A stretch of DNA of 64,000 bases from an uncultured Eubacterium sp. Its GTDB lineage: Bacteria; Bacillota; Clostridia; Lachnospirales; Lachnospiraceae. The notes below the pieces were generated by a model, which did not search any database, was not told where the DNA came from, and was given only the letters and a program-made list of their open reading frames with translations. Below are positions 53,085-62,087 of the stretch, piece after piece; within the stretch, counting starts at the first letter, position 1, and each line of letters starts with the position of its first letter. Position numbers and translations under genes: made by a program. Where the stretch lies: the NCBI GenBank assembly GCA_947642745.1, contig CANRTU010000001.1, positions 62,001 through 126,000 on the forward strand. Reading direction: 5' to 3'.

Positions 53085-54398
53085 TTATCCCTGCCTGATA
53101 TCCTGTTCATCGAACATATCGCCGCATTCCGGACAGAATTTCGGCGGATGCGCAGGATCTTCCGGCTCCCAGCCGCATTTATCACATCTGTAAAGCAAAG
53201 CTTTGGATGGTTTCTTTGCGCCGCAGTTCTGGCAGAACTTCCCCCGGTTCACTTCCCCGCACGAACAGGTCCACCCGCCGCTGTTTACCGGTTTCTTTCG
53301 TCCGCATTCCGGACAGAAATTACCATTTGCCACGGCGCCGCACGAACAGGTCCATCCGCCGGCACGGACTGGCTGCCGTTCCGCCTGCTGCTGCCCCAGT
53401 GTAAACAGATTCTGCACGTTTGTGCCGCCTGCCGCATTCATCGCCATGCCCATACCCGCAAAGCCATGGACGGCGCCGGCGGAATTGGACGCAGCCGCCT
53501 TCATGGCATCGGCCTGCGCCCCTGCCAGAACAGCTCCCGCCATATTCGGATTTTGCAGTACGGCTGTGCGCTGAAGCTGTTTAATCATTTCCGCGTCTTC
53601 TTCCGGCAGTGTCACAGATCCCGGCGCAATGCTGACGATCTCAATCCCCCGCAGACTGCCCCACTTTTGCGAAAGCGCCTCGTTCATGGCCTGCTCTAAC
53701 CGGTCAGTGTGGGAAACAATCTGGTTTGGGCGCAGTCCCAGCTGTGAAAGCCTGCCAAACGCAGGCTGCAGGGCGCTGATAAATTCTGTCTTCAGCTGAC
53801 TGTCTAATTCCTCACGTGTATAATCCTCTTCCACATTTCCGCAGACATTCATATAAAACAGCAGCGGATCAGCGATTTTGTACGAATACACGCCGGAGCA
53901 TCGGATGGAAACATCCACATCCAGACCAATATTCTGATCCACTACCCGGAAAGGAACCGGGTTCGGCGTCCCGAATTTATTATCCATCAGCTCTTTTGTA
54001 TTGAAATAATACACACGCTGGTCCCTGCCGGTATCGCCGCCAAATGTAAAACGCCTGCCCACTGTCCGGAATGTCTCCACAATGCCTTTTCCCAGTCCGC
54101 CGGTAAAAATACATGGTTCTGTGGACGTATCATATGTAAACTCACCGGGCTGTGCGCACACTTCCACCACTTTTCCCTGTTCCACAATGATCATGCACTG
54201 GCCATCAGCCACCACAATCCCGCTGCCATTCGTAATAATGTTGTCATTTCCTTTCTTATTGGACGTACGGGAACCTGTGCGTTTCTTCCCTTTTGTAACC
54301 AGGATATCCGCTCCCAGGGCGTCACAGTAGAAAAATTCCTTCCACTGATCCGCCAGCGTTCCTCCCAGCGCACCCGATCCTGCTTTTATAAGTCCCAT
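53085..54398 (-). CDS. SPFH-domain protein with zinc ribbons (YdjI-like)
   Basis: A 437-residue protein. The SPFH/virion-core-like domain covers about 1-300 (GLIKAGSGALGGTLADQWKE, TKELMDNKFGTPNPVPFRVV, SIAPGSVTLPEEDAEMIKQL), then a Gly/Ala-rich stretch, and a tail with three zinc ribbons (WTCSCGAVANGNFCPECGRK; WTCSCGEVNRGKFCQNCGAK; YRCDKCGWEPEDP then FCPECG). SPFH proteins scaffold membrane microdomains. Start at ATG 54396-54398, with AAAGGAG 9 bases upstream; an open extension to 54563 lacks support. First of the SPFH, zinc-ribbon, TPM row. Confidence 0.93.
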   Translation of the reverse strand: MGLIKAGSGALGGTLADQWKEFFYCDALGADILVTKGKKRTGSRTSNKKGNDNIITNGSGIVVADGQCMIIVEQGKVVEVCAQPGEFTYDTSTEPCIFTGGLGKGIVETFRTVGRRFTFGGDTGRDQRVYYFNTKELMDNKFGTPNPVPFRVVDQNIGLDVDVSIRCSGVYSYKIADPLLFYMNVCGNVEEDYTREELDSQLKTEFISALQPAFGRLSQLGLRPNQIVSHTDRLEQAMNEALSQKWGSLRGIEIVSIAPGSVTLPEEDAEMIKQLQRTAVLQNPNMAGAVLAGAQADAMKAAASNSAGAVHGFAGMGMAMNAAGGTNVQNLFTLGQQQAERQPVRAGGWTCSCGAVANGNFCPECGRKKPVNSGGWTCSCGEVNRGKFCQNCGAKKPSKALLYRCDKCGWEPEDPAHPPKFCPECGDMFDEQDIRQG

Positions 54399-54956
54399 AA
54401 TAAAATCTCCTTTCCGCCGCATCAGCGCTGTATTGATGCGGCCACCCTTTTTTATAATCTCCATATCTGTCCGTTCCCCTGTGGGTTTCCCGGGCAGCCC
54501 CTGTTTACCCATAGGATGATCCGCCATATTTCCCGGCCGTTCTCCCACAGATTCTATAATCAACAGAAAGATTCTGCTGGTAATTCGCTGATTTCAGAAA
54601 AAGCTTATCCCAATATCCTCTCTGGAATAAAATTTAATCATTTACAACGTGAAACATCCACAGCCACGCAGACCGGATGGATCGTGCCACTCTGAAACAG
54701 CCCATTGTCCATCTTCAAAAAATTTCGGACAATACATACCATTTTCGCAGACACGGACTTACTGGTAAACACTGCCGGATTTATTATTATACCACAATTT
54801 CACGAATATGGGCGGCATTCTTTTTTAAGTGTATTTCTATATGTATGACCTGATCTGTTTCTTTTAAGATAAATAGATCGAAAGATTTTTAAAAAAAAGT
54901 GAACCATATACAAAATCATGGCGAATATAGGGTGAACAGACAAAGGAGGTGAGACA
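54399..54956 (+). promoter_or_regulatory. Divergent intergenic region with possible ECF promoter
   Basis: 558 bases without a gene. Close to its right end TGAACC (54900-54905), 16 bases, CGAATA (54922-54927) resembles an ECF promoter and would start transcription about 20 bases before the GTG at 54957. This differs from the boxes at 44068 and 45404. Nothing else stands out. Confidence 0.4.
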
Positions 54957-55490
54957 GTGGACGCAGGAGAAATAGAAACATGCATTGATAATTTCGGCAC
55001 GGATATATACAGATTCTGTCTGAAACTCTGTGCGGACAAGGAGGATGCCGAAGATTTATATCAACAGACGTTCCTGAAAGCGTTAGAAAAAGAATGGACG
55101 CCTGACTGGGAGAAAAACCCGAAAGCGTTGTTTTTCTCTCTTGCTCATAATCTCTGGAAAAGCGACAGAAGAAAACAGGCACGCCGCAACACGATTGCTC
55201 CCTGCAGCAATTTTGACAACGAAACGGAAATGGTACTGCATTCGGAAGAAAGCATTGAAGAAGATTATCTTCAGAAAGAAACGCTCGCAAAAGTCAGTCA
55301 GATTATTCAGACTCTCCCGGAAAAATTCCGGGTACCGCTCTTATTATTTTACCTTTCCGATTGTCCCATAGCACAGATAGCGGCTATTATAAACAAACCG
55401 CCGGGTACCGTAAAAAGCCGGCTGTTTAAAGGAAGAAACCTGATAAAAAAAAGACTGGAGGATGCTGGTTATGAAAGATCGTCTTTCTGA
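54957..55490 (+). CDS. ECF sigma factor
   Basis: A 177-residue sigma factor. Region 2 (about 8-75): IYRFCLKLCADKEDAEDLYQ, QTFLKALEK, LFFSLAHNLWKSDRRKQARR. Region 4 (about 115-170): LPEKFRVPLLLFYLSDCPIA, QIAAIINKPPGTVKSRLFKG RN. The start is a GTG with AAAGGAGG 7 bases upstream. It overlaps the next gene by 20 bases, so a co-translated anti-sigma factor is expected. Similar to RpoE/SigW-type factors of Clostridia that answer envelope stress. Confidence 0.94.
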   Translation: MDAGEIETCIDNFGTDIYRFCLKLCADKEDAEDLYQQTFLKALEKEWTPDWEKNPKALFFSLAHNLWKSDRRKQARRNTIAPCSNFDNETEMVLHSEESIEEDYLQKETLAKVSQIIQTLPEKFRVPLLLFYLSDCPIAQIAAIINKPPGTVKSRLFKGRNLIKKRLEDAGYERSSF

Positions 55491-55848
55491 CAAAGAAATA
55501 GAGGAAGTTATCCGGGCTTCCATGAATTTAACCGATGTTCCGTCCCGGGAACTGAATCATAAACTGAAAGCGGCTCTGTATCAGAAAGAAGCCTCCTTGC
55601 GAAAACAGCCTGCCACACACAAATTATCACTCTGGTATTTACCAATGGTTGTGAATCTGATCACGTTTTCCCTGCTGGCTCTTTTCGCAAGGTTCATGAT
55701 TGAAAATATTTATTTATCTTACCTGGCCGCCGGTATCTGCATTTATTTTGGCGTGGCTGGTATACTGCTTACCATAGTGGGTGTAAAAAGAACAAATATA
55801 AAAGAGGACATTACAATCCGCATTGAGAAAAGAGGTGTATTGGCATGA
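55471..55848 (+). CDS. Small membrane protein, probable anti-sigma factor
   Basis: A 125-residue protein: a charged cytoplasmic N-terminal part (1-52; KEIEEVIRASMNLTDVPSRE) that could bind the sigma factor, then two helices (about 55-75 and 84-104) and a short charged tail. No zinc motif HXXXCXXC is seen. Position right after, and overlapping, the sigma gene is the main ground for the call. GGAGG lies 9 bases before the ATG at 55471. Family not recognised. Confidence 0.7.
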   Translation: MKDRLSDKEIEEVIRASMNLTDVPSRELNHKLKAALYQKEASLRKQPATHKLSLWYLPMVVNLITFSLLALFARFMIENIYLSYLAAGICIYFGVAGILLTIVGVKRTNIKEDITIRIEKRGVLA

Positions 55849-56735
55849 ATCACGAAAAAAAGAACGGATTTCCGCTTTATGCGGGTATCCTGGTTATTGT
55901 ATTATTAATATTTTTACGGTCTGGTTTCTATTTTTTTAAAAGCGATGGTTTCAGTGGTCTTTCCATGCTGCTTCCCGTCCTGCTTCTTTGTTTTATTCTT
56001 TTTGCGCTGTGTACCTCCGCTTTTTTTGCGGCATGGGTCTGTCAGGACTGTAAAAGAAGGGGCGACGATCCGGTGCTATGGGCCATTGTAGTTTTTGCTG
56101 CCACACCATTAATCGGACTGCTGATTTACTTTCTGCGCCGACAGGAAATCAAATCGACCTGTCCGGCCTGCGGACATAAAATTTCATTAAAAGCAAACTA
56201 TTGCGAAGAATGTGGAACACAGATCGAAAAGGAGGATCATTTTATTATGGAAAAACAGAACACACATCATTTAAAATTAATAATCGCCGGTATTGTGAGC
56301 ATGGTGCTTATGCTGGCATGCCTCACAGGTTTTATCGTCAGTGCGGCCACCGGAAATGGTATCAACACAAATGTGGCTTCCAGCGACCGGGTATGGAATC
56401 TGGGCACTATCAGTATGAATTACAGCTCTTATGTGAACGATGTCTGGAAGCTGGATTTTAGAAGCGCCAGTAAAGGTTTTATAAAAGAAAAGCGTATGAC
56501 GATTGCGGACGCAGACACCCAGCTGCTTTACGCTGATATTTCCTGCGGCACAATACCAGATGGATCAACGCTCATCCTGTGGCTGGTCCAAAAAGATACG
56601 GTAAAATCCATTGATGTTACAAATCTGACCGGACCGCTGGAATATCCTCTGAATGAATTTAAAAACGGAAACATTTATGTCAGATTGCAGATCAATGGTG
56701 TGAAAAATACTGTTTCAGAAATTTATATTCAATAA
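55845..56735 (+). CDS. Membrane protein with PLDc_N-like segment and zinc ribbon
   Basis: A 296-residue protein. Helices at about 11-27 and 38-63, then CQDCKRRGDDPVLWAIVVFA with ATPLIGLLIYFLRR, like the phospholipase-D-nuclease N-terminal (PLDc_N) segment; a zinc ribbon (CPACGHKISLKANYCEECG, about 104-122); another helix (about 141-162) and an exported C-terminal domain of about 130 residues (DIS CGTIPDGSTLILWLVQ). ATGA overlap with the previous stop makes it part of the ECF operon. A target or sensor role in envelope stress is inferred from place only. Confidence 0.75.
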   Translation: MNHEKKNGFPLYAGILVIVLLIFLRSGFYFFKSDGFSGLSMLLPVLLLCFILFALCTSAFFAAWVCQDCKRRGDDPVLWAIVVFAATPLIGLLIYFLRRQEIKSTCPACGHKISLKANYCEECGTQIEKEDHFIMEKQNTHHLKLIIAGIVSMVLMLACLTGFIVSAATGNGINTNVASSDRVWNLGTISMNYSSYVNDVWKLDFRSASKGFIKEKRMTIADADTQLLYADISCGTIPDGSTLILWLVQKDTVKSIDVTNLTGPLEYPLNEFKNGNIYVRLQINGVKNTVSEIYIQ

Positions 56736-56810
56736 TCAGTCTGGCCAGACACTTTAGGAAAATGGCCAGCATGTAATCATCCCTTTGCCGCCGGCTCTTT
56801 AAAATAATAA

Positions 56811-56851
56811 AATCAGCGGAATGTTCTGCTTTTACAGGCGCTCCGCTGATT
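56811..56851 (-). terminator. Hairpin in the 533-base spacer before the subtilase gene
   Basis: AATCAGCGGA (56811-56820) pairs with TCCGCTGATT (56842-56851). Followed by TTATTATTTT on the minus strand, so it can end minus-strand transcripts; it may also limit the ECF operon. The remainder of 56736-57268 shows nothing else. Confidence 0.6.
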
Positions 56852-57268
56852 CACTGCCTTACTAAAAGTTTCATTCTGTCACTCCAGACATTGGGCAATT
56901 TCAGGATTCCCTGTACCGGATTAAATAAGACGCATGGACCGTAATGCTTATGTTCCCTGCGCCTTTTCGTTACTATCCGATTTTTCTTAAAGGAGCCTTA
57001 AAAGCTGTACCAGTTCATGCTGGTCTGTTGTATCAGAAACCGTAAGCCGGGTGTCAAACTGCCCCGGAAAGCCTTGGTTGAAATAAATTAATGCTAAATG
57101 GGTGAAAAATTGGTGGTAAATTAATGTCACAAACAGTTGTTCTCAAATATCACTTTTAATCATAATGCAAAATTTAACTGCCTGTTCTAATTTATACGAC
57201 ACAACATCAACTTTCTAACTTATGCAATTCCTCTATACTATATTTCCAGAACCAGCCTTTTTCAATAA

Positions 57269-58960
57269 TCACACATTCCGGAAATTCTCAAACGTCTTAT
57301 ACAAATCCAGCTGTCCCCAGCCCCACTCCCGGTCAGGATATTCCATTGACTTATCCCGGACTGCCCCACGGATCAGATAATTTTTAATATTTGCCGTGGT
57401 GGCTGTTACGTCATTGCGCCGCACCCCGGTCCATTCCAGCATCAGCGCACCGGCGCCTGCCGCAATGGCGGTGGCCACGCTGGTACCGCTGCGGGTTTCA
57501 AATTTCCCCTCTCCTACAGGCCCGTAGATATCCACGGCAGGCGCCGCAAGATCCGGTTTGATCTCCCCGGTAGCCGTATACCCCCGCCCGGATTCGGCAT
57601 AAATGCCTCCGTCTTTGCTGTTATAGCCGGCCACCGTAATCGAAGAGTCACAGTCAGAAGGCACCGTGAGCGTTGTATATGGATTGGAATGCAAAAAGAA
57701 CACTTCCCCGGATATCATTTCAGACATGGGCAGCCAGACATGATAACAGCCATCCCTGAAATTACGGGCCGTAACGGTAATGACCCAGATTCCGGCAACA
57801 GGTTTGCGGAACCTGATATAAACCAGCTCGTTGCTGTTATTTGATCCGGTCAGCAGATAATCCACTGTTACAAACGTATTTTCAAATATAAACCGGTATT
57901 CGGAATGGCTGTCCGGCGCTGTGGGCAGCGCATGAAAACGCTCTCCGGTAGGTGAGAGAATGTCCACTTCATACAGCTCCGGCGCCATCGCCCACAACTC
58001 TGCGATAAACCCTTCCACCCCTTCGGATACGCTGATTTCCACCCGTTCCTGTAAGTTTTCCTCTGTTACCGCTCCCAGAAAATGGTGCTTCTTATCCGCT
58101 TCATTGCCCGCGGCAATGGATACACACCGCTGACGGCGTTTTGAGACTTCGGTAAGAATGCGGGATACCGGACTTTTTCCGCCCCGGTTACCCATATTGG
58201 TGCCCAGCGCAATGCAAAGAGACAGTGGTTTTTGCAGACTGACCGCCAGACGGTTCAGATAACAGATACCAGCCATAATGTCATTTTCCTGAAACGCCGG
58301 CGTCTGATCCGGAATAAAATAAAAATCTTTCAGATATTTTTTGGCTGGTTTCAACTGTACAAAAGCTATCTCACACTGGGGCGCTGCACCGCAAAACTGA
58401 TTGTCCCTGTCCTGCGAGCCTGCGGCCAGCGCCGCCAGAAATGTCCCGTGCCCGTTGGCGCAGGGTATTCTGGCCGTCATGGAATCCCTGTTTGCCAGCA
58501 GTTCCCCATTAATCTGCTCCTGCGTATATTCTGAGCCATATATAAATCCTTCGGGAGGTTTTCCGGTGCGGTCCTGCTGGTTCCAGATGCGCACCACTCT
58601 CGTAGTACCGTCACAATGACAAAACAGCGGATTCATATAGTCAAAATCCGTATCAATAAATCCCATCAGCACACCCTGGCCAGTCAGCGCCAGATTGGGC
58701 TGGTCCCGTACCTTCATGACCCCGCTGTCTTCCATGGCAATATTATTCAGCAGTCCGAAGCATCTTGGTATAACTTCATAAGAATATCTGCGCAGTTGAA
58801 AATCCTTGTCTTTATCAGATACAGGGTCGTAGACTGTGCCATACTCATCCCCCAGTTTCTGTATACAAAGCCCCTCTCCGTGCAGCTCTTCCAGATACTG
58901 CTTTTCTATCAGAAAATCAAAATACTGTTCCGAATAAACAGCCTCTTCACACTTTGGCAT
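57269..58960 (-). CDS. S8 subtilisin-like protease (Csp-like)
   Basis: A 563-residue serine protease without a signal peptide. Catalytic Asp103 in GFIDTDFDY, His171 in ANGHGTFLA and Ser494 in SGTSVATA are all present, as is the oxyanion region (SIAAGNEAD). The large insertion between His and Ser and the first 85 residues resemble the Csp proteases that clostridia use to activate the spore cortex hydrolase SleC; the class also includes other cytosolic subtilases, so a germination role is a guess. AGGAG supports the ATG at 58960. It follows argD by 111 bases on the same strand. Confidence 0.93.
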   Translation of the reverse strand: MPKCEEAVYSEQYFDFLIEKQYLEELHGEGLCIQKLGDEYGTVYDPVSDKDKDFQLRRYSYEVIPRCFGLLNNIAMEDSGVMKVRDQPNLALTGQGVLMGFIDTDFDYMNPLFCHCDGTTRVVRIWNQQDRTGKPPEGFIYGSEYTQEQINGELLANRDSMTARIPCANGHGTFLAALAAGSQDRDNQFCGAAPQCEIAFVQLKPAKKYLKDFYFIPDQTPAFQENDIMAGICYLNRLAVSLQKPLSLCIALGTNMGNRGGKSPVSRILTEVSKRRQRCVSIAAGNEADKKHHFLGAVTEENLQERVEISVSEGVEGFIAELWAMAPELYEVDILSPTGERFHALPTAPDSHSEYRFIFENTFVTVDYLLTGSNNSNELVYIRFRKPVAGIWVITVTARNFRDGCYHVWLPMSEMISGEVFFLHSNPYTTLTVPSDCDSSITVAGYNSKDGGIYAESGRGYTATGEIKPDLAAPAVDIYGPVGEGKFETRSGTSVATAIAAGAGALMLEWTGVRRNDVTATTANIKNYLIRGAVRDKSMEYPDREWGWGQLDLYKTFENFRNV

Positions 58961-59071
58961 GAAACGCTCCTGACATTTCTTCCTTTCCTGTCATGATATG
59001 CGCAAAAAGCCGGAAATATCCATCCAAAACGCCATCTTCTGCCATACGCCCTGCCGGCGGACTCTGCTTTT

Positions 59072-60274
59072 TCAGACAGATTCTGTCTCCAGCGCCTTTT
59101 CCAGTTTTGCCGCCATCCCGTCCACATCCGCTTCTGTACTAATAAGCGGCGGCAGAAGACGCAGCACATCCGCACCGGCTGTAATGATCAGAAGCCCTTC
59201 TTCAAGCGCTTTTGCCGCAATCCCGCCTGCCGGCTTTCTGGTCACAATGCCCTGCATCAGTCCCATTCCCCGGCGGCCGGCCAGTATGTCGCCATGCCTG
59301 GATATCAGCTCATCCAGCTTTGTCTCCAGATAAACGGCGGTCTGTTTTACCCGGTCCGGAATATGCATACGTTCAAACAGGTCAAATACTTTTTCCACGG
59401 CAGCCACCGCAAAAGGATTGCCTCCATAAGTGGTGCCATGGTCTCCGGGTGTCAGGGAATGGGCGGCCACATGCGCCGTCGTCAGAAATGCCCCCACCGG
59501 TACGCCGCAGCCCAGCGCTTTTGCGGTCGTCATAATATCCGGCTTCACGCCGTAATTCTGCCAGGCAAACATCCTGCCTGTGCGCCCCATGCCACACTGG
59601 ATCTCGTCCAGGATAAGCAGTGCGTCCCGCTCGTCGCAGAGCTTTCGCACTCCTTCCAGAAACTCCGGCCTGGCCGGATAGATACCGCCTTCTCCCTGGA
59701 CGGTCTCAAGGATTACGGCGCAGGTCTTATCCGTCATCTGGCGCTTTACACTCTCAAGATCATTAAAGTCCGCAAACCGCACGCCGCCCGGCAGCGGTTC
59801 GAAAGGCTCCCTGTAATGAGCGTTGCCGGTAACCGCCAGGGCGCCCATGGTTCTGCCGTGAAACGAGTGGTTCATCGCAACGATTTCATGCCCCGCATAG
59901 CCGTCTCTTAAATATGCGTATTTTCGGGCGGCCTTAAGCGCTCCTTCCACTGCCTCCGCCCCGCTGTTTGTAAAAAAGATACGGTCCATGCCGCTGGCGG
60001 CCAGCGCTTTTTTCGCAGCCCCGGCCAGCTTTGTATGATAATACAGATTGGACGTATGAAGCAGGCTGTCCACCTGTTCTTTCAGCGCCCTGGTATATTC
60101 CTCATTGTGGTATCCAAGGGCCATAACGCCGATACCGGAAGCAAAATCCAGATACTCCTTTCCTTCCGTATCATACAGGCGCACCCCTTCCCCATGGTCA
60201 AATACCACCGGAAAACGGTTGTACATATGCAGCAGGAACTGATCTGCCTCTTCCATATATGTCTGTTTATTCAT
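59072..60274 (-). CDS. argD: Acetylornithine aminotransferase
   Basis: A 400-residue class III PLP aminotransferase making N-acetylornithine from N-acetylglutamate semialdehyde. Seen: [74 protein letters not shown] and PLP Lys252 in [14 protein letters not shown]. Length and arg-cluster position support argD over ornithine or GABA aminotransferase. Its ATG overlaps the end of argB by 8 bases, so both are translated together. Last gene of argC-GNAT-argB-argD. Confidence 0.97.
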   Translation of the reverse strand: MNKQTYMEEADQFLLHMYNRFPVVFDHGEGVRLYDTEGKEYLDFASGIGVMALGYHNEEYTRALKEQVDSLLHTSNLYYHTKLAGAAKKALAASGMDRIFFTNSGAEAVEGALKAARKYAYLRDGYAGHEIVAMNHSFHGRTMGALAVTGNAHYREPFEPLPGGVRFADFNDLESVKRQMTDKTCAVILETVQGEGGIYPARPEFLEGVRKLCDERDALLILDEIQCGMGRTGRMFAWQNYGVKPDIMTTAKALGCGVPVGAFLTTAHVAAHSLTPGDHGTTYGGNPFAVAAVEKVFDLFERMHIPDRVKQTAVYLETKLDELISRHGDILAGRRGMGLMQGIVTRKPAGGIAAKALEEGLLIITAGADVLRLLPPLISTEADVDGMAAKLEKALETESV

Positions 60275-61166
60275 GATAAAATTTCGTCTCCTTATCTCCT
60301 AATATGGCGGTTCCGATTCCTTTATTTGTAAAGATTTCCAGCAGCAGGCAGTGTAAGATCCTGCCGTCTAAAATATGCACCCTGGACACGCCGTTTTCAA
60401 TAGCGTCAATACAGCTGCCCAGTTTTGGCAGCATACCCCCTCCAATATATCCGTCTGTAATCAGCTTCTGCGCCTCTGATACGGTCAGCTCGGAAATCAG
60501 GGTGGATTTATCCTCCGGATCTTTGTATACCCCCTCGATATCTGTCAGAAACGCCAGCTTTTCTGCGGACACTGCCTTTGCGATGGCGCAGGCCGCATCG
60601 TCAGCGTTGATATTGTAAGTCTGGTAATCTTCGTCCATACCTATAGGCGCCACGATCGGCAGGAAATCCTTTTCCAGCAGATCATATAATATTTTCGGGC
60701 AGACCTGTTTCACATCACCTACAAAACCAATGTCTTCCCCCGCAGAATATTTCTTTTCCACCCGCAGCAGATTTCCGTCTTTGCCACTGATTCCCACCGC
60801 CAGTACGCCCAGCCGTTCCACCAGCTGTACCAGCGATTTATTAACCCTGTTTAATACCATTTCCGCAATTTCCATGGTAGGTTCGTCCGTAACACGCAGT
60901 CCGTTGACAAATTTCGGCTCCATACCTGACTTCGCCACCCATTCGCTGATCTCTTTGCCGCCGCCATGGACGATAATCGGCTTAAAACCTACCAGCTTTA
61001 ACAGTGTGACATCCTCGATCACACAGCGTTTTAATTCCTCGTCCAGCATGGCGCTTCCGCCATACTTTACCACAATAATTTTGCGGTTAAACCGCTGGAT
61101 ATATGGCAGCGCCTCTACGAGGACGGAAGCTTTTTTTAACAATTCATCCATCATGTTCTGTTCCAA
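60267..61166 (-). CDS. argB: Acetylglutamate kinase
   Basis: A 299-residue amino acid kinase phosphorylating N-acetylglutamate. [12 protein letters not shown] (nucleotide Lys), [12 protein letters not shown] (substrate loop), [32 protein letters not shown] and [20 protein letters not shown] are typical. The N-terminal helix ([20 protein letters not shown]) is the hexamer-forming, arginine-feedback type. I choose the TTG at 61164-61166, with AAGGA 8 bases upstream; a longer frame lacks support. A spacer with repeats separates it from the acetyltransferase gene. Confidence 0.97.
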   Translation of the reverse strand: MEQNMMDELLKKASVLVEALPYIQRFNRKIIVVKYGGSAMLDEELKRCVIEDVTLLKLVGFKPIIVHGGGKEISEWVAKSGMEPKFVNGLRVTDEPTMEIAEMVLNRVNKSLVQLVERLGVLAVGISGKDGNLLRVEKKYSAGEDIGFVGDVKQVCPKILYDLLEKDFLPIVAPIGMDEDYQTYNINADDAACAIAKAVSAEKLAFLTDIEGVYKDPEDKSTLISELTVSEAQKLITDGYIGGGMLPKLGSCIDAIENGVSRVHILDGRILHCLLLEIFTNKGIGTAILGDKETKFYHE

Positions 61167-61204
61167 TGTACCGTTCCTTCTTTCTGTTATTTTATCATTT
61201 TGTT

Positions 61205-61345
61205 TACACGATTCCTGACAGGCGGCATATGCGCCACATGGACGCTCGTTCTGGTATTTTATCGTGCTGTCTGCACGGTTCCTGACGGGCGTCACATGGA
61301 CACGTTTACATCATTCCTGACAGCGTCATATGCGCCCCCCCAACC
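61205..61345. repeat. Three decayed repeats in the spacer before argB
   Basis: (A/C)CG(A/G)TTCCTGAC(A/G)GGCG(G/T)CA(T/C)ATG occurs near 61208, 61274 and, shortened, 61311, each 35-65 bases apart. The spacer 61167-61484 holds no gene. Confidence 0.6.
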
Positions 61346-61484
61346 GTCACTGACCGCACCATACCGGCAGCCGCCATCATTTCATATGATCTGGCATAAA
61401 CCCCATCTGTGCCGGACTTTTTACATCTGGCGGCAAAAATCTGCCAGCTATTGATATTATTTATCCGCCGTCGGCCATACGCAT

Positions 61485-61946
61485 TTATATACTGTTAAAT
61501 TCCGTAATATTAGCGTCATTTAATGTAAAATCATAATAATTAAGATCATCCCGGAATGTCCAGCCGACCCGTTTCCAGAAATGGTTTCCCACTTCATTTT
61601 TCTTAAAAGCGATCAGGGATACTTTATTAATCTGTTCTTTTTGCAGCGCTTTCATCGCAAATACCGCCATTGCCTTGCCAATGCCCTGCTTTCTGTAATC
61701 CTCATGGACGCAGACGTGGTAAAAACAGCCTCTCCTGCCGTCATGGCCGCACAAAATCGCCCCCACGATCCGGTTTTCATCCACCGCCACCACACTGGTA
61801 GAAGGATTTCTCCTCAAAAAGCGCTCCACGCCTTCCCCGGAGTCGTCAATGGAACGAATCCCGAATCCCCGGATTGTTTTCCACAAGCTGTGTACCTGCC
61901 CGTAATCCTCCATGACCATTTCACGTATCTGTATCTTTTGCCGCAT
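61485..61946 (-). CDS. GNAT acetyltransferase in the arginine cluster, possible N-acetylglutamate synthase
   Basis: A 153-residue GNAT enzyme. It begins IQIREMVMEDYGQVHSLWK, and the acetyl-CoA loop is VHEDYRKQGIGKAMAVFAM (the Q/R-x-x-G-x-G/A pattern); IVGAILCGHDGRRGCFYHV precedes it and GNHFWKRVGWTFRDD is the C-terminal strand pair. It lies between argC and argB where argJ is usual. Short GNAT proteins make N-acetylglutamate in some bacteria, so this may supply the acetyl group at the first step (inference). Start at ATG 61946 or a GTG three codons earlier; AAAGGG lies upstream of both. Confidence 0.85.
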   Translation of the reverse strand: MRQKIQIREMVMEDYGQVHSLWKTIRGFGIRSIDDSGEGVERFLRRNPSTSVVAVDENRIVGAILCGHDGRRGCFYHVCVHEDYRKQGIGKAMAVFAMKALQKEQINKVSLIAFKKNEVGNHFWKRVGWTFRDDLNYYDFTLNDANITEFNSI

Positions 61947-62087
61947 TGTAATCACACGTCCCTTTCTGTACTGTCATATGAAAATCCCTCTCATAAAAAC
62001 CGTTCCATAAATCGTTCTTCCGGAACCATTCCCACAAACCTGTCCTTTGAAAAGCCATCCCCTGAAGCTGTTTTCCGCTCATCTGTC

